Positions 21,666 to 34,500 of a stretch of 64,000 bases of DNA are shown one piece after another. Numbering within the stretch: position 1 is the stretch's first letter; the number at the start of each line of letters is the position of its first letter. A program made the position numbers and the translations under genes. The notes below the pieces were generated by a model. It was given only the letters and a program-made list of their open reading frames with translations, was not told the DNA's origin and made no database searches. This DNA is from Spinellus fusiger (Eukaryota; Mucoromycota; Mucoromycetes; Mucorales; Phycomycetaceae): NCBI GenBank assembly GCA_025094145.1, contig JALLLS010000111.1:1-64000 (forward strand). Direction: 5' to 3'.

Positions 21666-23369
21666 TTATGTTAGGATCTCCACGCCTGTCTCAGTGACAA
21701 GCAGAGTATGTTCAAACTGTGCAGATCTCTTGCCATCTTTGGTGACTGCTGTCCAATTGTCAGGCCTATACAATATAAAAACAGTCCCCACTTCATGCAT
21801 GAGTCACCTAGCACACACACACACACTTAAACTGAGTCTTACCACAGAAGTTCTTGATGGACTCCCTCACAAATCATAGGCTCAATAGTAAAAACATGGC
21901 CTGGCTTGGCAATACCAACTCCCTTGTTGTCTAAGGCATAAGGGTATGAAAATTCATATACAAAGAGAGAGAGAGAGAGAGAAAAGAGAGAAAAGAGATG
22001 ACTTACTGGCATAATGAAGAACATTGGGTGCACAGTGGAACAATTGATTGATTCCATGGCCACAGAATGCACGTACAACTGAGAATCCATTGCGATTGGC
22101 ATGCTCTTCAATGACATTTCCAAAATCACGATAACGAACACCCGGCTTGACTGTAGTTATGCATGAGATTTATGGCTGTGGTCTGCATGGACTCATTTCT
22201 AATCTTACCCATAGCAATGGATTTTTCCAAACATTCGCGAGTCACATTCACCAATCTCTGGCCCACTTCATCCACAGTACCAACACAGTAAGTACCATTG
22301 GCATCCCCATGAAATCCACCGTAGAAGCAGCTGACATCAATGTTAATAATATCACCATCCACCAATGCACGCTGATCAGGAATACCGTGACAAATGACTG
22401 GATAGAAGAGGTCCATGAGTAAGTCAATGCCATCTCTCTAGAGTGCATAAGAGACAATAAAGGTCTTTTTTTTCTTTCTTTTTCTTTTTTATACCTTCAT
22501 TCAAGGATCTAAATGTCAGCAAGAGGATGCATTTAATAACAATGGCAGAATCAGCAGTCTACCTACGTGCAGCATGACTTGGGGAAGAAGTTGTAGTTCA
22601 AGGGAGAAGGATAGGCACCACGTTCAATGGTGGCCTCATGAACAATGCGATCTAATGTCAGAAGAATATCAGATCAAGGCACAAAGAGAGACTTCCCAAG
22701 GCGTACCTATTTCATCCGTGGTAATCCCCACACGGACAGCAGCAGCAGCAATGGCAAGGACTTCTTTTGTAATCTTGCATGCCTTTCGAACCCCTTCAAT
22801 CTCTTCAGCATTCAGGATTTTGATGTTGGTATTTCTGGATTCTGCTATTTCAGACTTGGAGATGCCTACATTTCTTATCCATCAGTCTTTCTTTTTCTTT
22901 CTTTCTCTTGTTGTTGTTGTTGCTGTTGTTGCTGTTGTTGCTGTTGTTGTTGCTGTTAATATTATGAGAAATGTACCTGACACTGCATAATCTGGTCGTT
23001 GGATACTCTCAGGCACTTCTCTTTTGGGAGACAGAGGATAGACAGGACGCAGAGGTCCTGTATAAGGAAACGTGGAGAATGGATCATAAGGACCTCCTAT
23101 TTAACAGCTACAATCAATAGACAGTCCCAATAACAGCTCAGACTACGTTTTTTCTGGTGATTTGCCTTGTGGACTCCCTTGGTAGAAGTGATAAGTCAAC
23201 GGTATCTCTCTTTCATCGTGGGGCTTACCCAGCTCTTCTTAAAGCAGTCTTGACTGCAGAAGAAAGAGGACTCGGTAATATTGTACTTTAAGCACGTGGG
23301 ACACTGCAGGTGGGTTGTGTTGCTGCACTCCACAGAAGCACATACAGGCGAGGTGGCTACAGTCGTCAT
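21666..23369 (-). CDS. MAP1: Methionine aminopeptidase 1
   Basis: Cytosolic, ribosome-associated metalloprotease that removes initiator Met. Ten exons: 23369-23229, 23177-23147, 23096-22977, 22865-22707, 22651-22567, 22508-22495, 22397-22209, 22150-22007, 21930-21843, 21765-21666; 1071 nt, 356 aa (yeast Map1 387). The N-terminal zinc finger is intact: C-x(n)-CPTCLKY then [13 protein letters not shown] and a HKANH motif. The catalytic domain shows ICHGIPD, the metal Asp pair in NIDV and HGDAN, FCGHGIN with the catalytic His, [10 protein letters not shown] with the Glu ligand, and [14 protein letters not shown] with the last Glu. A 14-nt micro-exon (22508-22495) supplies the SLNE residues before VICHG. 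The spacer between exons 3 and 4 has a (TTG)n tract. It sits within the A/B inverted repeat. Confidence 0.93.
22912..22958. repeat. (TTG/CTG)n microsatellite in MAP1 intron 3
   Basis: Imperfect triplet run, ttgttgttgttgctgttg type, between exon 3 (ends 22977) and exon 4 (starts 22865). Confidence 0.9.
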
Positions 23370-24040
23370 AGTAGAAGGAGAAGGAGGAAGAAGTAAGCTC
23401 AGGATTTTGTCCTTCTTCAGCTACCCAAAATTAAAAAATTAAAAAATTAAAAATTTTCCTTTATTTTCTAGTCTTTTTTTTATATTTTTTAGAGACAGGC
23501 ATCTAACCTAAAATTAGACTATTTTGAAATTAAAATGAGGTTGTAATCTTACTATAGACAAATGTTTAAATGATGTGTAGATGAAAGCAGTCGTAAGGTG
23601 CAACCTTGTCTTATTATTTAATGTAAAGTGAATTATGTTTATTATTATAAACAAGTGTGTTTTTCCACTCCAGAGTCATTCTAATATTGGTAGTACTCAA
23701 TTGAATAGGATACATTAGTAAGCTTCTTTTTATACATAAGTCCAAATCTATCCTTCATAAAACCTGCGTTTTTCATGGACATACTATTAGCATATGACCT
23801 TGCTCTTTTATCATATCTGATGATGATTCCACCAATAGATTATCTTTATTCTCATTGTCTTTGCACTTTTTATTTTACCTAATATTTTATATTATCCTAT
23901 TAGAAGAAGAAACATTAGAAGTAAATAAATACACTACACTATATTAATGTTTACATACGTTATTGTTTCTACCTATCTTTTGATTTCACAGGAAGTTGAA
24001 AGAATACTGTCCATGTGCTTCCTATGCACGTATTCAATGA
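23370..24040. other. AT-rich intergenic region upstream of MAP1
   Basis: Contains a tandem aaaatt/aaaaatt tract near 23428-23457. No supported gene until the eroded Fanzor-like sequence starts at about 24041. Confidence 0.45.
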
Positions 24041-24776
24041 ACGAATGCTCAGCAAATAGCCATTTATGAAAGTACCAAGATTCATATTGCCTACATGAAC
24101 AGCTTAACCCTTCTCTTTGGAGATCGTTTTGAAATATTTCTAAACAAATTTCTACAAAAAAAAGAACTCACAAGCTACCTCTTGACATAAACAATAACTG
24201 TTCTAAAGAAGAGTTAAAAGAAAAAGAAAAAGAAAAAACTCAATCAGAATCAACATACTTGATATCTGTAACAAGATAAAATTAGACATCTTATCCAAGG
24301 GTAGACCCATAAGTTCTTATAGATTTCTTGGAGGACATGGCTTTGGTTTGAATTAAAAACCCTTTTTAAATGTTTACTCAGAGAGCTACAAGTCTGCAAA
24401 AGGCTCTATTTACTACAACACCAAGTCAATCCCACAGCAATATATGTATATGTTTTACATGTTGGCAAAGATAGGTGAAGAAAACAGTACAAAGTTGTTC
24501 AACTGATTCCTACTGTAAAAGAAAGAAGGCTTTATCCTTTGATATATGACATTAAATGCCAAGATGTTGGACGATGATATATATATTTTAAAAAAAAAAA
24601 GGAAAAATAACTTTACTAGAAACAATGCCAATCTTTGGAGCAGTTTCGATAGTCTGAACTTTGAATCTATTAAATATCAACATACCAAGACAATGAGGTT
24701 TGAAGGAACCATTGAATTAGTACTGCAAGATATTGCTGGCATTCAGGAAAATGAAGTATCCAAGTAAAATTAATTG
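24041..24776 (+). pseudogene. Probable Fanzor-like protein remnant, N-terminal/middle half
   Basis: In broken plus-strand frames: IYESTKIHIAYMNSLTLLFG and FEIFLNKFLQKKELTSYLL (24056-24190), then GFILYNMTLNAKML (about 24527-24570), then NNANLWSSFDSLNFES and MRFEGTIELVLQDIAGIQ (about 24621-24745). This order (long helical YES-T-IHI region, a YMT-like strand, LWSSFF-like segment, RFEGTIET-like strand) is what I recognise as the region ahead of the RuvC core in the long Fanzor-like proteins of zygomycete fungi. The catalytic C-terminus is absent: the sequence runs directly into a TIR at 24781. Frames are interrupted several times. Assignment is by recognition, not by a search. Confidence 0.45.
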
Positions 24777-24780
24777 ACAG

Positions 24781-24910
24781 TCTACACACTCAAAGATTTT
24801 CTGGTTTTTAATAGGTAACACAATAATCCGTTTAAAGAATATAAATATTTTCTTTATATGGAATATATTTTAAAATTAAAAGGTTTGTGAGTATCTGTGA
24901 TACATTTAAA
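24781..24910 (+). mobile_element. Truncated left end of another TIR element (copy D)
   Basis: Starts with tctacacactcaaagatttt, matching the TIR at 50586, followed by the region aligning with the left end of copies A and C (ttaaaattaaaaggtttgtgagtatct at 24869-24894). It stops where copy B begins with its own TIR at 24911, so B appears to have inserted into, or been joined to, copy D. Confidence 0.7.
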
Positions 24911-26129
24911 CCTACACACCCAAAGATGTTTGGGATATATAGGGAAATATCCTGAGAATAAACCTGCATTATTATTATGATTGGCTAATGTGTTTTGAAA
25001 TGCTTTTTCGCTGTAAGTATAAGATTCCAAACTCTACTTGCCTATTCTAGCAACAACTATTGACTTTGCAATGAAACGCTATCAATCTGGATATAAAAGG
25101 AAGAAATGAAGACACTATTGGAACTCAGTCACTGCATTTATTGTTTAACATAATGTGTTATCCTTAAGCCCACGGTATTTGCAGTATACCACTGCTTAAG
25201 AAAGATGTATTATAGAACACAGTGAATTAACTCTAGTGATTATTGTCCAGAAAATAGAACCAAAATCACTTGTGTTGAGAACTGTATAGCTATTCATTGA
25301 CTCAATATTCATAATAACCCCAACTGTCTCATTGTAACTAGTATTAACAATAGTACTTAGTGGGGACTAAGTGTTGTTTATAATACTGTCTTTTAGGCCA
25401 AGGCAAATAGAGTGTGAATTGTTTGACTTGTGAATTTTATGAGTGAAGACTAAAATGTATACATTGCCAGAATAGAGAAAGAAAGATGATTATTTGTTTT
25501 GATATTCTCCTTTTGATATTTCCCACAGAAACAATCAACTTAACACCCAAGCACTTGTCAAGATGAGCATAGCTGAGCAAGGTAATGTACTATTATTAAC
25601 AAAGAGGAACAATAGAAGGAAGTTGTAGACACTACCAAGGACTATTATTGAACGTGAAAAGGTAAGCAGTGTCTTTATCTGGGCTTGAGCTCATTGCAAT
25701 CCACAAGACACTTATTGTATTGTTATTAGGCAAGTAAATACTCTTTCTCAAGTCAGTCCCAAGTAGTCTTCTACAAGGTCAATGGTGTCTAGAGTGTATT
25801 CTCAAGCATAGTTATCTATCTCCCAAGGACAAAACACAAGGCCTATAGGGTACAGATTCTATTGCTATGAGTAAATACACTTAGACGGTCGCTAGAGTAC
25901 ATACTATACTATTAGCTATACTATTACAATAAACAATTTTATCTATCAACACTATATTCTATTGATAATACAATCTGATATTAAGGTATTCTATAAAAAG
26001 AAATAACAATTTGAATGTCCACAAACCCTTTGATTTTAATCATTGTTCCATAAAAGGGCATTTTTTTGCAGATGTAAAGGGGAGGTTGTGTCACTGATTC
26101 AAGGCCAGAAAAATCTTCTGGTGTGAACA
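24911..26129 (-). mobile_element. 1.2-kb TIR element, copy B (inverted partner of A)
   Basis: Reverse complement of 18832-20050 with one-to-one pairing (x+y=44961). It begins cctacacacccaaagatgtt and ends with the inverse of tcacaccagaagattttt. The minus-strand frame near 26120-25981 encodes PEDFSGLESVTQPPLYICKK and GTMIKIKGFVDIQIVISFYR. Together with A it forms inverted repeats enclosing 4.86 kb that contain the NDUFB10-like gene and MAP1. Confidence 0.8.
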
Positions 26130-26800
26130 TAAGCATAGGTGGTCTAAGATTAAGAAGAATATAAAAAGGAACCTCACTCGACACATCAGACATGCTTACA
26201 CCATGTATTGCTGAGGCTTGTCAACAGGTTGCTATGGAAGACTGTCAAGGATAGATAAGGTACTCTAAGGCCTACTGGGATCAGAGTATTCAAAAAGAAG
26301 TGGGCTTGAAATAGCCCAAATAAACAGAGTGTGCTCATCTAAAAACATATTCCAACATTAATAGAAAAAGCTATTGTTCAAAAATAGAGTAGATTTGTCT
26401 TAATTTCAAGTTATAAAAGACTGTATTCTTGAATTCATTAAATATAAACACAGATAGATTGCTCTTACACTACTTTTCTACTTTACTTTTTATTTCTGCA
26501 CATGTCTTTCTTTTTTGTAAGATTTGTTGTTCCAACAACATATAGATCAAATAGATCAGAATAGAGCTAAAGGGTCTCTCTTTTTTATTTTATTTTTTAT
26601 TTTATTTTATTCATTGGAAGTTTGTTTGAAAACACGGGTTGAATGCTGGAGGTGAACAGAAGAGAATGAATAGTTCTTATATCTTTTCTATTGTTCCCGT
26701 GACTGTGACTGTATTTCAACGGGACTTCCTATTTTATCCAAGAGAAAGAGTCCTTGTGCTTCTGCTAAAAGTAGAGACACTTCAAAAGCCCATACCTGCC
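26130..26800. other. Intergenic region upstream of the NSRP1-like gene
   Basis: No recognisable gene in 26130-26580; a t/a-rich tract with ttttatttta repeats lies at 26580-26612. The sequence 26639-26800 is in frame with the NSRP1-like ORF and lacks a stop, but the family normally starts close to the LGL motif, so I treat it as 5' UTR. Confidence 0.5.
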
Positions 26801-28125
26801 ATGCAAAAGTTCAAACTAGGTCTCACTGTACCTGCCCATAAGAAGAAGAAGCACACACCCGTCATGAGTAGAGAGTCTGTCTTCTTATCACAGGACGATG
26901 AACAGCCAGAGACAGAAATAGACACAAGTGCCAGAGGAAGGACACAGCAGAACAGAAGGAACCACCAGAAAGTAGTGAACCAACAACTGTCAGGCTATAA
27001 GACAGATACAAAAAAGATAACAGAGCAGCTGCAAAAGGCAGTAGAAGAAGACCCTACTATTTTTGACTATGATGCTGTTTATGACGACCTGAAAGACGCA
27101 GAGAAGAAGCAGAAGGAGGCAACAAAGTCAGTGGATACTAAAAAAGTGAGTGGCCAACAAGAGAGAAAAAGAAGTGTAAAGTTTCTCTTTATGAAAAAAT
27201 CATTCTCCAGGCCAGGTACATTAATAACTTACTGGAAATGGCAGAAATCCGTAAAAGAGATCGATTGTTAGCAGAAGAAAAGAAAGTTGCGCGTGAGAGA
27301 GAGGCAGAAGGAGATGAATTTGCCGACAAAGAAGCCTTTATGACAGAAGCGTAAGTGCTGAACAGTGCCAAGAAGGCCGATGGACTATAGAAACTGATAA
27401 AGAGAGGGTCTTGTTAGCTATAAGAAGCAAAAGGCAGAACTCCTGCGCATTGAGGCAGAGGAAAAGGCCCGTGAAGGTAATCACTACCACCCAGCAGGGA
27501 GTGTGGGCATAACCTTCTCCTTCCTATAGAGGAAATGCAGAAAAAGAAAACAATGTCTACTTTCTATAAGCAAGTGCTGGATAAGAAAGAGGCCATTCAT
27601 CAGGCTGTGATGGATGCCATGGCTAAAAAGACAACCTCCACCAATACCCCTGCTTCTGTGGCAAGTCCTACAGGAGAGCAAGATGTCAAATTGGCAGAAC
27701 ATGCACGAAAAGAGGGAAAATCAGTGAGACTCAATGATAACAATGAGATTGTGGACAAGAGAGAACTACTGGGAGCAGGTCTTAATGTAAAGCCAAAATT
27801 CGGCAGTTTTAGTTCTCTTGCTTCTACAGACCAACGTGTGCACGAGAGACAGTTGGAGTATGAGGAGTACAAGCGTAAGAAAGTGGCTGAATACGAAGCA
27901 CGAAGGCAGAGTGCTGCTCATAACAGTGAACGCGAGAAATTAAGTAGAGAAGTTGAACGCCAACTGGTAGAACAGCAAGAGAAGGAGAAAGAAGAAGAAA
28001 AAAGAAAGCAGGAGGAACTGGAGAAGAAGGCCACTGCCAAACGTACTACAGAAGAGGTGGCATTAAGTGCAAGAGAAAGATTCTTGGCAAGAAAGAAGCA
28101 GAGAGTACAGGAGCCATCGACTTGA
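26801..28125 (+). CDS. Nuclear speckle splicing regulatory protein 1-like (NSRP1/CCDC55)
   Basis: Nuclear protein implicated in splice-site choice. Four exons: 26801-27145, 27211-27350, 27418-27476, 27530-28125; 1140 nt, 379 aa. The N-terminus MQKFKLGLTVPAHKKKK followed by the family core: DPTIFDYDAVYDDLKDAEKK, ARYINNLLEMAEIRKRDRLL, EGDEFADKEAFMTEAYKKQK. After this come MSTFYKQVLDKKEA, a charged coiled coil (KRKKVAEYEARRQ, EREKLSREVERQLVEQQEKE) and the terminal motif LSARERFLARKK that also closes animal NSRP1. It lacks the long RS-like insert of the human protein. The start chosen is the ATG just before the LGL motif; an upstream in-frame ATG at 26639 would add 54 residues of non-conserved sequence. 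Confidence 0.88.
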
Positions 28126-28553
28126 TTCTTTATTACTTGATTCTTTATTACTTGATTTATGTCTTCTTCCATACACAATTAAATAGGAAAAGAAAACAGA
28201 CAAAGAGGGGAAGATGAAGATGATCCAATGTTTCTTACTGCAGCAGTGCATAAGAAGAAAAGCATAATCTGTTCTATAGCCAAATCCACACATCTTTTTA
28301 TCAGAGAAAAATCCAACAAAAATCAAATCAAAAATCAAAACAAAAGAAAGGACATATTATCAAATAACAGACTAAGGCCTATTCCTATACAAGCACAGCA
28401 CCAATAGAATAAGCTCATAGTATCCAAGATAAAAAGCTAAAGAAAAGATAGTTTATAAAGCCATACACCATGACAAGATAGTCTATTCTTCTATCTTCTT
28501 CTGTCCTATTGTATAGTTTATACCTTCTACCAAGAGTATCAAAAGCCGAGTCC
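28126..28553. other. Convergent intergenic region NSRP1-like / MED23
   Basis: 3' flanks of two convergent genes; short direct repeats (gattctttattactt, two copies at about 28119-28150) and A-rich stretches, no ORF of note. Confidence 0.5.
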
Positions 28554-31500
28554 TCACATCACAAGTCTTGACAATCGATGGGAAGTGGGGAGTGTCATGG
28601 ATTTAATAATATCCCGTATTTGAGATGTGATTTCTGTTGATTTAACAAACCGTGCTCGAATATGATGTCTATGCCCATAATAAAAAAAACATGTCAGTTC
28701 TATTGACTCACACATAGTATCCCACTTACAGAAAATCGAACACTTGCTCTAGTGCTTGTGTTGACCAGCCATCCTTCATGTCCATACGTGTAGTCACTTG
28801 CTTTACCATATGCATGAGCTCCACCAGAAACTAATCATCAGTGTAGTCTAGATTACAAAGTGTCTTCTCAACCATAAAGATGTCTCACTACACTTACCTC
28901 TGATTCTGTGCTATCGAGTTTCTCAATACGATGTAATGTAGGTCCAATAAAAGCACAAATATAAAGAAGTTGTACATCTGTTTGTAGTTTACCACAGGAT
29001 CTTAGAGAACGCATGTACTCCAAGAATACACCAAAGGCATCAAGACTTGAGTAATGGAGAATGCTATGGGAGAGGGTGAGGAAGGTGTTGGGTGCATTGG
29101 TGCTGTAGTTGTGGAAGTTGAAAGTATAGTCGTTGAAGATATAGGGAAACACCATGGCTTTGCGTAGACGAGCACTCATGGAGTCTTTGAGAGTGGCGGT
29201 GGTAGAGAAGTCTGGCAAGGATTGAGACATGACATATTTTCCATGGCTACGTTTTGGAATCCCACATCGAATCTAGTATATATAAAGGTGAGTTTTGATA
29301 AACACTCACTCACGCATTGCATTACCAGTTGACAAGGTTCAGACACTTCAAGAAGGTATGGGTCGGTTATCATAAGATGACTTAATTCTTGCCAGATGGG
29401 ACGCAGAAATTTATCCGAGGGCAGTGAAGACATCAGTAACCCAATAGCATGAATCGTCAGTGCAGAGACACCCACATAGTGTGGTTTACGCAGCAAAACC
29501 ATATCAAGAATATACTTTGTAATGGTAGTAGGAGGAATAGGCGTCAGCAGAATCTCTAGTGTGGCTATGAGGATTCCCATGACAGCAGGATTACCCATCT
29601 CTCGGAAATGTCTTTCTGGAAGATCGGCACTGGTACGGGGAGCACACCTTTGTGGCTGTAGATCTATCAATATACGAATAAATTAGAATCCTGGTTTCAT
29701 TGTATGCAAACACCATTCCATCGACTTACTTCCTGTTAATTTAAAGATTACACGCTCAAAGTAAGAAGCATCAAATAGACTATTCTCCATAACATCGGCC
29801 TTGGAGTAGCGTATGGCCTCGGGTGCAATGTCATATTGATCATAATCTTTATAAATATATAAATACATAAATATATAAAAGACTCTGATAGAAATGTATC
29901 CTCCTCAGTATTGCTTACCTAATAGCTTGAGAATTCTTTTGCATATACGAGGATCTCTTGATGTTCTGGAAGAGTAATAGTATAACAACAGACTGCATAT
30001 GGATGACAGTGGACATTGGTGATAATAAACAAGATGCCCATACTTATCAAGTACATCAATAAGTAGGTCTGTTTGAGCATGTTCAATCAATCTGGAAATA
30101 AGTGCCTCCATTAAAGGAATAAAGTCACTTATGACATTTGTCAAATAGATAGGCATAGGTGTCTGCAAAGGAGGATCTAACGTGGCCTGTGTCTGCTCAT
30201 ACCCCTTCATTGCAAAAGCCTCAAACTCAAAGTATTCTGGGAACTCATCTAAATATTGTGTAAACTTCTCGTTGAAGTCTTCTTCAGCCCAGTGACGAGG
30301 ATTGAACTTGAGAGAGTCCCACTTGGCTACTCTTTTTGAAAACTCGGTAGAGTCTACTAGTAATTGACGAACATAACGGAACGCCTTTGCAAATCTCTCA
30401 GGAGTGCCACTTCCTTTGACCAAGGCAAAGATGACATGGTTGAAATTCAACCACTGGTGCTTCCAGATCATGTTGTTTAATAGAACAAATGTCTATTAAA
30501 AAGAAAGGGAAAATGAGTAGCTTTTGCATTTCAGTACACTCACCATATCACCAATATTAGAAGCGTGGTCCGTATTCAAGATGAATTCTATCAAATCAAT
30601 CACAAATGTAGCCATTTTCGCGGGTGGAATCAGCAATAGTAACTTTCGAACAGCTAAATAGAAAGAACATACATCAGTTGAGTTCATAAAAAGACAACTC
30701 ACATGGCATATGAAGGGCATCGGTTGATTTACGCATGACAGACATCATCCAAACAGTACACAAGAGACTTGGCCGATTATCAGAGGAAGAGAAGTATTGA
30801 ACTACAAATCTCTCATATTCATTAGTGCCTTGAAGGAGATAGCTTGAATAAGCCTTGTTGCTAGAAAGTAGCTGTTGAAGTTTAATAGGATGGACGGCAG
30901 GTCTTAATGGAATGGACTGATTAGGTGAATCTGGTGTATCCATATAGAAAGACTTCACTGCCTCGGGAAAGTATTGGAGAGATTCCGATGACCATTCGAG
31001 TCTGTATTCATAAAGACTAGAAAGCACCCGATGAATTTGTTCTGTCTTGATATCAGCTTGACCTCTATAGTGCAATGCATTAGACAAGAGACCTATCAAT
31101 CCACACCTTCTCTTGGGCTGATGCTTCTTTTTCTTCTCTTTATAAATATATATATATATATATATACCTTGTATGAATAAGTCTACAGATACTTGAGACC
31201 ATGATACGAGCAAGAATCTCAGATTCAGCAAACCAGATAGGTTTTTCTCGACTAGAGTCATCCAATGATCTTAGTACTTTGCCATCTATTTGCATACGCT
31301 AAGGACACAATTAACACTCGTCAATAGATAGATACTTGGTCAGGCTTACCATCACATTAGCAGCAAAGGACTCCAGTACATGATACACTTGTCGATGCTC
31401 AAGATATGATATTGAATACTTGATGTGGTGTAATAATCTAGGAGAGATGGGAGAGTATGTGCACTGTAGTGAAGGAAATACCAAGAACATGCATTATTCA

Positions 31501-34500
31501 AAACATAGCAGATACAATGCACGGAATAGGTCAAAGTAAAAAGGATATTTTAAGAATCGAATGAATCGATAATTCATCAGTTGCAAAATAGTATGCAACC
31601 AGCGCATGGTTTGATCGGGAAAAGGTATTGTTGGTGTCCCTTCATTTTCTTTACTCTTTGTCATTTTGATAAGTTTGTCGCATCTTCTTAACTTTTCAAA
31701 GATCTCTTTAATCATTAACTCAGCACTAGAAATGAGTAGATGATAGAATAAATGAGTATGTTTTTCTCTAATTCTTTCTAATTCTCTTTCTCTCTCTCTC
31801 TCTTTCTCTCTCTCTCTCGAATTGACTTACGAGCAGGGAGCACTGTAAAGGAGTTTATAAACAACATCAAGGACATGGGGAGGTACACAGGTAATGGCAG
31901 GCGTTACATCCCCTTGGTAGCGTGGCCCTAATTCACTATCAAGCATCATCTTATAGATCACTTGTAGAAATCTAAACATTTCTTTAGTGTCTTTTTTCTT
32001 TTTCTTTTTCTTTTTACCTGTGCTTTGCATTGATACTAAGCAAATCCAACAAGGTATAACCAAGTGTACCTCCTTTTACATAGGTCGTGCCTGATTTACC
32101 CAGTGTGCTCACATTTGCATTGGTAGGCACTAGATAAACATACAATGTGTAGGGAACAACATCCTGTCTCAATTGACTCTCCATGGCTATTTTGGACATT
32201 TCCTGTAGATCTAGATTACAGAAAAGAGTAGAATCTTTGGGTACATTGCCTATACATTCACAGTTAGACCTTTCTTTCGTTTTTCTTTTTCGTTTTTCTT
32301 TTACTTAAGATTATTTCACAGTAATTTAAGAAAACAAAACAAGATACTTACTGTGATAGCGCTTATTAAAGTAAGCTTGAATTTGATAACAAAGACCAGC
32401 ATGAAGAAGAGAAGCTGCCACCAAAGGATGTCGATGCTTAATATTGGTGACATCTTTAATGTATGCTTTTTGGTGATTGATCTTTTTTGTTCATGTTAGA
32501 AATTACTATTATTATCTCAATTTATCTTTATCTATCTATAACTTACTGCACATTGAAGTGATAAGTCTCGAAGTGAAAATGCATCTTTGGACAATATCTG
32601 TTCTTCGTTGTAGAGCCGTACTAATTTCTCAAACAGACGCTCATCTCCTTCAAAATCTTTTTGGATCACAGTGGTAGACACCTTCTCAATGTCTGATAGA
32701 ATGTAAATATTAACACATAAGCTATCAGGATGGATAGATGACTTACAAAAGAGTTGGAGAAGCAACCAAACAAGACCGTTGTCTTTAGTCAAGTGGTGTT
32801 TTGTTTCTGGTGGATAAGGTTCACCTTCTGGTGTGTACACCAAATCAGTAAAATCCTGAAGTATATCCTGGTAGGAGAAGAAACTAGACACCATATTATG
32901 ATAAATAGGGAGGATCCATGGAATAAGTTAAATGACTCACTCTGCTGCAACAAAACTATAGAGCTGATCGGCAGTTTCTGTCATTAGCTCCCATAAATTC
33001 ATATTAGAAGGTATCAGCATTTTGATGTCTTCTCCACGAGCAGATGCAGTTGCAGGATTAAAAGGCTCTTGCTCTATTTCATTAACTATAAACACACAGA
33101 GACACACATACATACACGCATACATACACACATACACATCAATAGGCCATCATCCATCGAGTTCCATTCAAAACCTTACTTGGCCTTTTTCCTAGTCTGC
33201 TGTGATGCTGAATACATCTAATCACATCTCTAACCTTGGTCACCATAGCCTTTCTAATCTGTGTGGTGTCTAAACCTGTCTGTGTTAATGAAATGGCCAA
33301 CTGCCTAAATTCATCCATAGAAGCACGCTGGAAAAGCATGTCTCGAAAATGGGTCTCAATACTGGTCGAGTTCCCATCCTTTACAAATTCGATCTATCTC
33401 ATAATGTCACTAAAGTTTCTCTCATGGCATCGTACTAGAGCATCTTACCAAATCCCCTTCAAACATATGGTAGCTTGTGCGTGTGGTTAAATCATTGTAC
33501 TCATGCCGTCTGCTCATTTGAGAGATCAGTGGCCAAGAGGCATCTATTCTCTCCCCAAAATAAAAAATCAATTTTTTTTTAAAAAATAAAAATAAAATAA
33601 AGAGACATATTACTGCTTTTTCTGCTGCCTCCTGTCTTTTATTACCTGGTGGCATCATCAAAAAGGCCAAATGCCTTCTTCGTTTACCGAGCTCATTGAC
33701 AAACTTCTCCATGGTCCAATGAATACTTTGGGCAAAAGTGCCTCGAAGAAAGTGGCCATAAATATCGGGTAACTGCAAAACAAGTCTGTTTATTGCCCTT
33801 TCTTTCTTTTTATCTCTCCAACTTACAGCTACAATAATATCATAGTGGGAGACTACACTAGCACCATCCCCTGATGGTCCCAGTAGAAATAGATTGATAA
33901 GCTCTTTTCCCTTGTTGAGACACTTGACTTGAATGGTGGATAAATCAGCAGGTAAAGTGTTTATTTCTCTCGAAACGTGTTTGATAATATTGATAGCAAT
34001 GGCGGTTGGTATTTTCTCTACCAGTCGATGGTCTTGTTTGATGGAGCTGATCATATAATGCAATGTGATAAGCCATAGGTTGTGGTTTACAATGGGAGGT
34101 TGTGGGATAGCAACAGAGGCGTCTGTGATGAGAAAATGTCCATACAATTCCGGGAACTAAATTCATGCGTCAATCCCGACTCTGCTTTGATACTGTTGTA
34201 TCCCCATCTTCTTGCATTCGTTCATTCTTGTGTTTTTATCTTCCTGTTATATCCTTATATCCTTATATCCTTACATCTCTATATCCCTATCTCCTTATCT
34301 CCTACACCTCATTCATTTCCTACTTACAGAGTAAATCACATCATAAAAGGACACTAAGCCCGGAGATGTCACATTTGTAGTTTCTCCTCCTTTTCCTCCA
34401 CTCTCTGATCCACCATTGGAACGTAACATGAAGAAGTCGAGTATTTTCTGTCCTGCCTGAAAACACTGTATTTGCAATGAACTAAGATCAGTGGCTGGGA

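Noticed and set aside
26639..26800. N-terminal extension of the NSRP1-like protein from the upstream in-frame ATG
   Set aside because: Residues are hydrophobic and unlike the family, whose conserved start lies at the LGL motif after 26801; kept as likely 5' UTR.
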